DNA from: JAXMAR01 sp046350295
Lineage (GTDB): Bacteria; Planctomycetota; Planctomycetia; Gemmatales; Gemmataceae
DNA length: 64,000 nt
Reading direction: 5' to 3'
Assembly: GCA_046350295.1 (NCBI GenBank)
Contig: JAXMAR010000044.1
Span: 1 to 64,000 of the forward strand
Shown: in pieces, positions 53,481-61,187 of the stretch
Layout of the letters: each line of letters starts with the position of its first letter
How positions within the stretch are numbered: the first letter of the stretch is position 1
Notes under the pieces: generated by a model
The model's input: the letters and a program-made list of their open reading frames with translations, nothing else
What the model was told of the DNA's origin: nothing
Databases searched by the model: none
Translations under genes and position numbers: made by a program

Positions 53481-56432
53481 ATGGCTGTTTCCGCGTCGCC
53501 TCCCTCCGTTCGTTTTCCCGGTCTCAGCGGCGTCCAGGTGGACGAGAGCCGGCGCCGGCATGGCCCGAACGAGCTCACGCCGCCCAGGCGGGAGCCGTGG
53601 TGGCGGCTGTGGCTGGCCAAGTTCGAAGACCCGGTCATCCGCATCCTCATCATCGCCGCGCTGGCCGCGATCGGCGTCGGCGTCTTCGAGGGGCAGTACG
53701 CCGAGGGGCTGGGCATTATCCTGGCTATCCTGCTGGCGACGACCCTTGCCTTTCTCAACGAGTTCCGCGCCAACCGCGAGTTCGATCTCTTGAACCGCGT
53801 CTCGGATGATGTGCCGGTCAAGGTCGTGCGCGACGGTCTCTTCCGCACGATCCCGCGCCGCGAGGTCGTGGTCGGCGATGTCGTCTTCATCGAGCTGGGG
53901 GAGGAGGCGCCGGCCGACGGGGCCGTCCTCGAGGCGGTCAATCTGCAGCTCGACGAATCGCGGCTGACGGGGGAGTCGGCGGCGGTGTCGAAGACGCCGA
54001 CCGCGGCGCTCGCGGCGCTGCCGGCGTCGGAAGGCGCCTACCCGGCCGACCTCGTGCTGCGCGGCACGATGGTCGCCGATGGACACGGCTTCATCGAGAT
54101 CCGCGCCGTCGGCGACGCCACGGAGATCGGCAAGACGGCCCGGGCCGCCGCCGAGGAAAGGACGGAGGAGACGCCGCTCAACCGGCAGCTCGAGAAGCTG
54201 AGCAAGATCATCGGCGTCGTCGGCCTGCACGTCGCCGCCTTCGTCTTCGTCGCGCTCTTGCTGCGCGGCGCGTCGACCGGTGAGCTGACGTTGAGTGGGC
54301 CGCAGTGGGTCTTCGTAGCGATCTTGTTCTTGGGCACAGGCGTTGCGCTCGTTCGCGTCTGGCTGCCGATCGTTTACGATGCGCTGGAAATCGCCGGTTG
54401 GCGGCCGCGCCGTCCTGCCTGGCTCGAGAATGACAGCCTGATGGGTTGGGTGGCGACGTTTGCCGCCGGCGCTTTGGTCTTCGCGCTCGGCCTGGGTCTG
54501 ACTTATTTGGCCGGTCTGGTTCCGGGCGACCCGGCGGCGTGGCTGCCTTACGAGGCGTCGCGCGAGCTGCTGCACTACTTCATGATCGCCGTCACGGTCA
54601 TTGTCGTCGCCGTCCCCGAAGGTCTGGCGATGAGCGTCACCCTCAGTCTCGCTTACAGCATGCGGCGCATGACGGCCGAGAACAACCTGGTGCGCCGCAT
54701 GCACGCCTGCGAGACGATCGGCGCGACGACCGTCATCTGCTCGGACAAGACCGGCACGCTCACGCTCAACGAGATGCGCGTCGGCGCCACGGAGCTGCCC
54801 GTCCTCGGGCAGGCCGGGCTGTGCGCGGAGAGCGCGGCCGTCATCGTCGAGGCGATCGCGGTCAACAGCACGGCGAACCTCGGCCGCGAGGAGGGGGTGG
54901 CGAAGGCGCTCGGCAATCCGACGGAAGGGGCGTTGCTGCTCTGGCTCGACCAGCAAGCGGTCGACTACGTTCCAGTGCGGTCCACGTTCGCCGTCGAATA
55001 TCAGTGGACGTTCTCGACCGAGCGGAAGTACATGGCGACGTTGGGCGTCACGCCGCGCGACGGCAGGCGCGTGCTGCACGTGAAGGGGGCGCCGGAGCTG
55101 CTGCTGTCGCGGTCGAGCGCCCGCCTTGGACCGGCAGGAGTCGCGCCCTTGTCCGCGGAGGAGCGGCTGGCGCAGGAGCAAGCGTTGCTCTCCTACCAGC
55201 GGCGGGGGATGCGCACGCTCGCCCTGGCGTATCGCGATATCCCGGCCGGGGCGCATGTCGAGCTCGAAGACGCCGCCGCCGACCTGATCTGGCTCGGCTT
55301 CGTCGCCATCGCCGATCCGGTGCGGCCCGAGGTCCCCGCGGCGATCGCCGCGTGCCGGGGCGCGGGGGTCGCGGTCAAGCTGGTCACCGGCGACAGTCCC
55401 GACACCGCCCTGGAGATCGCCCGTCAGATCGGCTTGTGGGACGCGAGCGATGGCCAGGACCGGCACGTCTCCGGGCGGGAGTTCCAGCAGATGTCCGACG
55501 ACCAGGCCCGCGCGGCGGCGCTGGCGCTCAAGGTGATGTCGCGCGCCCGGCCCATGGACAAGCTGCGGCTCGTCCAGCTTCTGCAGCAGGCGGACCAGGT
55601 CGTCGCGGTCACCGGCGACGGCACCAACGACGCCCCGGCCCTCAACCACGCCAACGTCGGCCTGGCGATGGGCAAGACGGGGACGGCGGTCGCGAAGGAG
55701 GCGAGCGACATCATCCTGCTCGACGACTCCTTCCGCAGCATCCTGAACGCGGTCATGTGGGGCCGGTCGCTCTACGAGAACATCCAGCGTTTCGTCGTCT
55801 TTCAGCTCACGATCAACGTCGCCGCGCTGGGCATCGCGCTGTTGGGCCCCTTCCTGGGCGTAAAGTTCCCGCTCACGGTGACACAGATGCTGTGGGTGAA
55901 CCTGATCATGGACACCTTCGCCGCGCTCGCGCTCGCGACCGAGCCGGCGCGCCGGGCCGTGCTTCTCCGTCCGCCGCGGCGGCCGAGCGACTTCATCGTC
56001 TCGCCGCACATGGCTCGGATCATCTTCGGCGCCGCCGCCGCCTTTCTGCTCGTGTTGCTCGCTCTTCTCGTCGCGATCGGCAGCGACGAGACGGTGACCA
56101 CGCGCGAGCTGACGTTGTTCTTCTGCGTCTTCGTCCTGCTCCAGTTCTGGAACCTGTTCAACGCCCGCACCGTCGGCCAGCGCGCCTCGGCCTTCAGCGG
56201 CATCCTTCGTAATCGCAGCTTCCTGATCATCACTGTCGCCATCCTGGTCGGTCAGATCCTGCTCGTGCAATTCGGCGGCGCCGTCTTCCGCACCACGCCG
56301 CTCTCCTTCCTCGATTGGCTTGTCGTCATCGTCGCCACTTCACCAGTCCTCTGGGTCGGCGAGGTCTGGCGCTGGCTCAAGCGGCGTGGGGCGGAGGAGG
56401 CCGGCCCTACCCTAACGCCCGCCCCTTGGTAA
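53481..56432 (+). CDS. cation-translocating P-type ATPase, Ca2+ (PMCA/SERCA-like)
   Basis: This is a 983-residue integral membrane pump. The N-terminal cation-ATPase region precedes RLTGESAAVSKTP (actuator). The ion-binding helix is VPEGLAMSVTLSLAYSM. The phosphorylation site is CSDKTGTLTLNEMRV with Asp422. The nucleotide domain carries KGAPELLLSRS, and VTGDGTNDAPALNHANVGLA is the hinge motif. The C-terminal helices include LTINVAALGIALLGPF and VTQMLWVNLIMDTFAALALA. The PEGL in the fourth helix and the C-terminal pattern are typical of Ca2+ or Mn2+ exporters. It uses ATP to remove Ca2+ from the cytoplasm. Its ATG is 51 nt after arsM. Confidence 0.93.
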   Translation: MAVSASPPSVRFPGLSGVQVDESRRRHGPNELTPPRREPWWRLWLAKFEDPVIRILIIAALAAIGVGVFEGQYAEGLGIILAILLATTLAFLNEFRANREFDLLNRVSDDVPVKVVRDGLFRTIPRREVVVGDVVFIELGEEAPADGAVLEAVNLQLDESRLTGESAAVSKTPTAALAALPASEGAYPADLVLRGTMVADGHGFIEIRAVGDATEIGKTARAAAEERTEETPLNRQLEKLSKIIGVVGLHVAAFVFVALLLRGASTGELTLSGPQWVFVAILFLGTGVALVRVWLPIVYDALEIAGWRPRRPAWLENDSLMGWVATFAAGALVFALGLGLTYLAGLVPGDPAAWLPYEASRELLHYFMIAVTVIVVAVPEGLAMSVTLSLAYSMRRMTAENNLVRRMHACETIGATTVICSDKTGTLTLNEMRVGATELPVLGQAGLCAESAAVIVEAIAVNSTANLGREEGVAKALGNPTEGALLLWLDQQAVDYVPVRSTFAVEYQWTFSTERKYMATLGVTPRDGRRVLHVKGAPELLLSRSSARLGPAGVAPLSAEERLAQEQALLSYQRRGMRTLALAYRDIPAGAHVELEDAAADLIWLGFVAIADPVRPEVPAAIAACRGAGVAVKLVTGDSPDTALEIARQIGLWDASDGQDRHVSGREFQQMSDDQARAAALALKVMSRARPMDKLRLVQLLQQADQVVAVTGDGTNDAPALNHANVGLAMGKTGTAVAKEASDIILLDDSFRSILNAVMWGRSLYENIQRFVVFQLTINVAALGIALLGPFLGVKFPLTVTQMLWVNLIMDTFAALALATEPARRAVLLRPPRRPSDFIVSPHMARIIFGAAAAFLLVLLALLVAIGSDETVTTRELTLFFCVFVLLQFWNLFNARTVGQRASAFSGILRNRSFLIITVAILVGQILLVQFGGAVFRTTPLSFLDWLVVIVATSPVLWVGEVWRWLKRRGAEEAGPTLTPAPW

Positions 56433-56435
56433 AAT
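56430..56435 (+). promoter_or_regulatory. possible -10 box (TAAAAT)
   Basis: TTGGTAAAATCGC is 36 nt before the ThuA-like ATG, within the terminal part of the ATPase gene. A weak match to the GCTANAAT pattern. Confidence 0.25.
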
Positions 56436-56471
56436 CGCAGCAGTTCCTCCTTCCACCACCGGGACCACATC

Positions 56472-57470
56472 ATGAAACGCTGCCTGGCCCTCTCCCTCTT
56501 CCTCACGCTTCTCTCGGCTCCGCTCCAAGCCGGCGAAAAGAAAAGCGATCCGCTCTGGGTCGTGTATGAAGGAGGCGCCGGCCCCGGCAAAGGCAAGCAC
56601 ATCGTGCTCGTCTCCGGCGATGAGGAATACCGCTCCGAGGAAGCGCTGCCGCAGCTTGGGAAGATCCTCGCCAAGCAGGGGTTCAGGTGCACCGTCCTCT
56701 TCGCCATCGATACGAAGACGGGGACCATCGATCCCAACGTCAACAACAACATCCCCGGCCTCGAAGCGCTCAAGAACGCCGACCTGATGATCATCGCCAC
56801 GCGCTTCCGCAACCTGCCCGATGAGCAGATGAAGCCGATCGCCGACTACATCGAGTCCGGCAAGCCGATCATGGGCATGCGCACCGCCACGCATGCTTTC
56901 GCCCTCGGCAAGGGCTCGGCGTTCGCCAAGTACACCTGGAACAACAAGGAGGGGGGCTTCGGCCGGCACGTGCTGGGGGAGACCTGGGTCGCCCACCACG
57001 GCGGCCACGGCAGGGAGAGCACGCGCGGCATCCTCGCCAAGGACGCCAAGAGCCCCATCACCCGCGGCATCAAGGACGGCGACATCTGGGGACCGACCGA
57101 CGTTTACACCGCGCACCCGCCCAAGGACGCGAATGTCATCGTCTTCGGACAGGTGCTCAAAGGCATGAAGACGACGGACGAGCCGGTCGAAGGGAAGAAG
57201 AACGATCCGATGATGCCCATCGCCTGGACGCGCGTCCTGCCCAAAGACGGCAAGCAGCAACGCATCTTCACGACGACGATGGGCGCCGCGACCGACCTCG
57301 AGGCGGCCGGCACGCGGCGGATGCTGGTCAACGCCGCGTACTGGGCCCTCGGCATGGAAAGCGCGATCCCCGCGGAAGGCGCCAATGTCGATATCATCGG
57401 CACGTTCGCGCCGCGGCCGTTCGGCAACAACGGGTTTCGCAAGGGCGTGCGGCCGGGGGATTTGCGATAA
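56472..57470 (+). CDS. secreted ThuA-like domain protein
   Basis: This 332-residue protein has a signal peptide (CLALSLFLTLLSAPLQAG). The ThuA/glutamine-amidotransferase-like fold shows HIVLVSGDEEYRSEEALPQL, LEALKNADLMIIATRFRNLP and MKPIADYIESGKPIMGMRTA, then THAF and WVAHHGGHGRE. SPITRGIKDGDIWGPTDVYT and QRIFTTTMGAATDLEAAG follow, and the end is the usual MLVNAAYWALGME. The domain occurs in trehalose-utilisation (ThuA) and many planctomycete exported proteins. No catalytic cysteine is in the expected position, so its action is unknown. Confidence 0.87.
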   Translation: MKRCLALSLFLTLLSAPLQAGEKKSDPLWVVYEGGAGPGKGKHIVLVSGDEEYRSEEALPQLGKILAKQGFRCTVLFAIDTKTGTIDPNVNNNIPGLEALKNADLMIIATRFRNLPDEQMKPIADYIESGKPIMGMRTATHAFALGKGSAFAKYTWNNKEGGFGRHVLGETWVAHHGGHGRESTRGILAKDAKSPITRGIKDGDIWGPTDVYTAHPPKDANVIVFGQVLKGMKTTDEPVEGKKNDPMMPIAWTRVLPKDGKQQRIFTTTMGAATDLEAAGTRRMLVNAAYWALGMESAIPAEGANVDIIGTFAPRPFGNNGFRKGVRPGDLR

Positions 57471-57547
57471 GCGCTACTCCCATTGTCCATTAGTTTCGAA
57501 ATCCTGGCTGGCAACGTGGGTTCGCCTGGCGATCCTCGAGATAAGAA

Positions 57548-57811
57548 ATGGATATTTCTCGCCCTACTGAATTAGCAGATCATTTCTGTTACATTCTGGC
57601 GCACGCTGCCGATGACGACTACCCTCAGGAATTCGGTCGGTACACCAATGCCACTGCTTTCGGCGATGCGTTTCGAGCGCTCGTGACTTTTCGCAAAAGC
57701 GCGAAGACCGAGGAAGGCCAAGAACGACTGGCAGAATGCGAGCGGCACCTCCACGTCGCCTACGAGCACTTTGAGCATGGCAACGCGGTGACTGGAAGCC
57801 AAACTCTCTAA
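57548..57811 (+). CDS. hypothetical 87-residue protein, atypical composition
   Basis: The product has MDISRPTELADHFCYILAHA, then YTNATAFGDAFRALVTFRKS, then ERHLHVAYEHFEHGN. It is helical and soluble, with no known domain. Codon use has more A/T at third positions than neighbours, suggesting foreign origin. ATG 57548 follows GAGATAAG. Confidence 0.5.
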   Translation: MDISRPTELADHFCYILAHAADDDYPQEFGRYTNATAFGDAFRALVTFRKSAKTEEGQERLAECERHLHVAYEHFEHGNAVTGSQTL

Positions 57812-57948
57812 GAAGTCATGGAGCTCTTCAGAAAGTGCCGGCGCTATGTCTCGATTTCCGATGAGTAGCCGCCGTTGAGCGCAGGCTCAATGTTGTCTGG
57901 AGGCATGTCAGCTTGCTGAGACGGGGATATCCGCGGAGGACTGACCTT

Positions 57949-58095
57949 ATGGCAAAGAAGACGAAGAAGTGGCCTCCCCTGAGAGCGCCGAAGGTGCGCA
58001 GCTCGATTCCACGATCTCAAATCCTCAAAGCTATAAGGGAAGTAGCTGCGGCGCGCCGTCGTCAACGAGGCGCCGTGTCCGATGGGGCAAAATGA
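57949..58095 (+). CDS. small basic protein (48 residues)
   Basis: A GGAGG site (57935-57939) precedes ATG 57949 by 9 nt. The product reads MAKKTKKWPPLRAPKVRSSI followed by PRSQILKAIREVAAARRRQ and is strongly basic with one amphipathic helix. It may bind nucleic acid. It overlaps the non-coding leader of tyrS in another frame. Composition is similar to the preceding ORF, so both could belong to one inserted patch. Confidence 0.45.
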   Translation: MAKKTKKWPPLRAPKVRSSIPRSQILKAIREVAAARRRQRGAVSDGAK

Positions 58096-58190
58096 GATCA
58101 TGCATGGCTAGCCGGGGGACAATCGTTGAACGGCGCCCCGCTGGTTCCTCAAAGTTGGAATGTGCTCAGCCACACAAACGGACCCTGCCT

Positions 58191-59405
58191 GTGAAATCCG
58201 TCTCCGAACAACTGGCCCTGATCCGCCGCGGCGCCGAGCAGATCGTTCCTGAGGACGAGCTGGTCAAGAAGCTCGAGCGCAGCGTCAAGACCGGCAAGCC
58301 GCTCCGCGTCAAGTATGGCATCGATCCGACCGGCATCGACGTCCACCTGGGGCACACCGTCCCCTTGCGCAAGCTGCGCCTGTTCCAGGAGCTGGGTCAT
58401 CAGGCTGTCCTCATCATCGGCAACTACACCGCGCTCGTCGGCGATCCGAGCGGCCGGGACCAGACGCGGGCCCGGCTGACGCAGGAGCAGGTCGAGGCGA
58501 ACGCCGTCGATTACCTGAAGCAGATCAGCAAGATCATCGACATCGACAGGACCGAGGTGACGCGCAACGGCGACTGGTTCAAGCGTTTCGATTTCCTGCG
58601 CGTCATGGAGATGATGAGCAAGGTGACGGTGCAGCGGATGCTCGAGCGCGACGACTTCACCAAGCGCTTCCGGGCCGAGCCGTCCGTCCCGATCTACCTG
58701 CACGAGTGCCTCTACCCGCTGATGCAGGGCTGGGACTCGGTCGAGATCAAGGCGGACATCGAGCTGGGAGGGAGCGAGCAGCTCTTCAACCTGATGATGG
58801 GCCGGCGCCTTCAGGAGGATCAGGGGCAGGAGCCGCAGATCTGCCTCACGCTCCCGATCCTGCGCGGTCTCGACGGCGAACGGCGCATGGGCAAGAGCCT
58901 GGGGAACTACATCGGCGTCGGCATGCCGGCTTACGAGATGTTCGCCAAGACGATGAGCATCCCGGACCACCTGCTGCGTGAATGGTTCGACCTCTTGACC
59001 GACCGGCCCGAGAGCGAGGCGGCCGAGCTGATCGCAACCAAGCCGATGGAGGCCAAGAAGCGGCTCGGCGGCGACATTGCGACGTTCTACTACGGCGCCG
59101 AGCAGGCGGCGGCGGCGCGGGCGGAATGGGAGAAACGGTTTTCGGGGCGGCAAGATCCGACCGACATTCCGGAGAAAAGCATCGCGCGGGAACATCTGAA
59201 GGATGGGGAGTTGGGCGTTTGCGATCTCCTGGTCCTGCTCGAGTTGGCGCCTTCCAAGAAGAATGCGAAGACGCTGGTCGAGCAGGGGGGCGTCAACCTC
59301 GGCCCCGAACGGACGAAGGTCACCGATCCCTTCGCGAAACTGAAGCTGGAGGACGGCCTGATCATCCGCGTCGGATCGCGCCGGATCGTTCGCGTGCGGC
59401 TGTGA
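58191..59405 (+). CDS. tyrS: tyrosine-tRNA ligase
   Basis: This 404-residue class I aminoacyl-tRNA synthetase attaches tyrosine to its tRNA. The HIGH-like motif is YGIDPTGIDVHLGHTVPLRK; the KMSKS-like site is RRMGKSLGNYIGVG. ILIGNYTALVGDPSGRDQTR-type sequence (VLIIGNYTALVGDPSGRDQT) binds substrate, and DIELGGSEQLFNLMMGR lies in the active site. The S4 RNA-binding domain is at the C-terminus (LVEQGGVNLGPERTKVTD). GTG 58191 is the start giving a normal TyrRS length; the longer open frame upstream is Ser/Arg-rich and unlike TyrRS. Confidence 0.95.
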   Translation: MKSVSEQLALIRRGAEQIVPEDELVKKLERSVKTGKPLRVKYGIDPTGIDVHLGHTVPLRKLRLFQELGHQAVLIIGNYTALVGDPSGRDQTRARLTQEQVEANAVDYLKQISKIIDIDRTEVTRNGDWFKRFDFLRVMEMMSKVTVQRMLERDDFTKRFRAEPSVPIYLHECLYPLMQGWDSVEIKADIELGGSEQLFNLMMGRRLQEDQGQEPQICLTLPILRGLDGERRMGKSLGNYIGVGMPAYEMFAKTMSIPDHLLREWFDLLTDRPESEAAELIATKPMEAKKRLGGDIATFYYGAEQAAAARAEWEKRFSGRQDPTDIPEKSIAREHLKDGELGVCDLLVLLELAPSKKNAKTLVEQGGVNLGPERTKVTDPFAKLKLEDGLIIRVGSRRIVRVRL

Positions 59406-59467
59406 TTTGGAGCGGGGCGCCTCGACGTCGAGCCTTCGGGGCTCCAAGAGGCGAAGAGGGACAACGC

Positions 59468-59959
59468 ATGTCGTTTCGCCGCGTCGAGGCGCAGCGGGCT
59501 GGCGCGAACGCGCTGGGGATCCTCATTCCCCCGGGCAAGCGGACGGTCGTCATCGTTCGGCCCGGCGCACTGGATTGCGATCTACTTCCCGCGCGCTGGT
59601 CCGGCGATCCGTCCCAGGCGCCCGTTTTCTGCGACTTCACACGCGACGAGGCGCCGACGGTCGCACGCCGCCTTCTCACCTTCCTCGAGGAGACGGCGCC
59701 GCGCGGGCTCAATCCCCTCGAGACCTTCGGCAAGGCGCCCTGCTTCCAGATCTGGCTGCGCTCGCCCGATCTCTTCTGGATCGTCTGCCGCCGCGTGCTC
59801 GGTGAGCCGTATCGCCCACGTGTGTTCGCGACGCGGGAAGAGGCGATTGCAACGGGGGAACGGCTCGCGAGATACGTCTGGCCGGTCGATCACCAGCAAG
59901 AGGTCTATTTCAACACACAGAAGTTCGAAGACGCCGTCCGCTCCGAGCCGGAAACGTAA
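59468..59959 (+). CDS. hypothetical protein, 163 residues
   Basis: A compact soluble protein: MSFRRVEAQRAGANALGILI, RTVVIVRPGALDCDLLPARW, then APCFQIWLRSPDLFWIVCRR and HQQEVYFNTQKFEDAV. I recognise no domain; the mix of beta strands and a mid-protein helix suggests a small alpha/beta fold. It starts 62 nt after tyrS and may be cotranscribed. Its stop lies within a palindrome. Confidence 0.6.
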   Translation: MSFRRVEAQRAGANALGILIPPGKRTVVIVRPGALDCDLLPARWSGDPSQAPVFCDFTRDEAPTVARRLLTFLEETAPRGLNPLETFGKAPCFQIWLRSPDLFWIVCRRVLGEPYRPRVFATREEAIATGERLARYVWPVDHQQEVYFNTQKFEDAVRSEPET

Positions 59960-59999
59960 GCGACGGTTCGGGCTGGACCGTCGCTTACGCTTCCGGCTC
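59945..59999. terminator. 23-bp imperfect palindrome including a stop codon
   Basis: 59945-59967 pairs with 59977-59999 with one mismatch in 23. The loop is TCGGGCTGG. The TAA stop of the upstream gene is inside the left arm. It separates two convergent genes and probably acts as a bidirectional terminator; no T-run is present. Confidence 0.6.
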
Positions 60000-60009
60000 G
60001 GAAGACGCC

Positions 60010-61132
60010 TCAGCGCTCCGTGTCTTCTATCTCGCGCGCGATCGCGCGGTCCCGCTCCGGCAGCGCCGCCAGAAAACGCTCCGCCGCCGCCCGTTCCTCG
60101 GGCCGCCGCCGCGCCGCGACGGCGTAGCGGATGATCGTCCGCCGGATGATCGGAGCGTCTAGCCCCGGCCGGGCGTATTGCTTGTAGACCTTGCCCGATA
60201 GCTCGAAGATCTCGAAGCGGCGCAGATCGTCGATCGCCATGTCGGCCAGGTCCGTCTCGACCAAACCACCCAGCGCCCGCACGACCTCCGGCCGACTCTC
60301 CTTCGGCTTCCAGTTGTGAAAGAAGCGCACGGTACGCAGGACGTTGTGCCGCACCTTGAACGGCTGCTTCTGGTCCCACAGCAGCTGGTCCACCTTCGCC
60401 CAGCCTTCCTTCGGCCGCAAGAGGACGTAGCCGCACAGGATGCCGTCAAGCGCTCTTCGATCCGTGGCGTCGGCCGATCGAGGAGGACTTGAGGAAATCG
60501 GCCTGGGATGTGTCGCCGCTACCGGCTAGCAAACAGGCGAAAAGGCTCATCCGTTCGGGCGGTGTCTTCGGGTCTTCGAGCAGCTTGCGGAAGAGCTTGG
60601 GGTCGAGTCGCCGCGCCGCTTCGCCGACCTCCGCGTCCGTGGACTTGGCGAACTCCAGAAACGCGTCCTCGGCGATCATGTCGTCGCCATGATCGAGGTA
60701 GCGCGCGTAGAACGAAAGCGCGGCGCCGCGGTCTTTCTTGGCTCGGACCGCGTCCGCCTGGCGCAGGTAGTCCAGCGCGGCCTCCGAGCGCACCTCGCGT
60801 CCCAGGAGCGGCGCCAGCTTGCCCTTGACGAGCGTGCAGAAGAGGACATAGCGCGGCGGCTTGTCGAGCACGGGGATGTAGCCGTCCAGCTCGACTTTCT
60901 TGACGCTCGCCTCCCCTTTGACGACGGCGTCGACCTGAAACTCGCTCGAGCCGGCGCCGGGGACGGGCATGTCGCTGAGCCGCGAGCTGGTGATCCGGCC
61001 GAGAAGGACAACCGAAGCGCGGTCCAGCTCCTGCCCGAGCGTCGCCTTCTTGATCGGCGTCCCGCACAGGCTGCACGCGGCGAGGGGGGGTACAAGCAAG
61101 AGCGACAGCAATAAGGCCGTGAAGCGCGACAT
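60010..61132 (-). CDS. lipoprotein-like hypothetical protein, frameshifted
   Basis: The frame from ATG 61132 begins MSRFTALLLSLLLVPPLAAC (lipobox, Cys20), then SLCGTPIKKATLGQELDRAS, VVLLGRITSSRL, VELDGYIPVLDKPPRYVLFC and MSLFACLLAGSGDTSQADFL. Near 60470 one or two indels shift into the frame ending at 60010: RPKEGWAKVDQLLWDQKQPF, VLRTVRFFHNWKP and FEIFELSGKVYKQYARPG. About 373 residues. I recognise no domain. It is directly downstream of the DUF1549/DUF1553 gene, as exported planctomycete proteins often are. Confidence 0.6.
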
Positions 61133-61187
61133 CGTAGACTCCTTGCCCGCAATCAAAACAGATTGCCGGGAACGCTTCAATGGCGAC

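Noticed and set aside
53442..56270. 942-residue open frame opposite the P-type ATPase
   Set aside because: Composition is Arg/Asp-rich with no domain; the ATPase on the plus strand has all family motifs.
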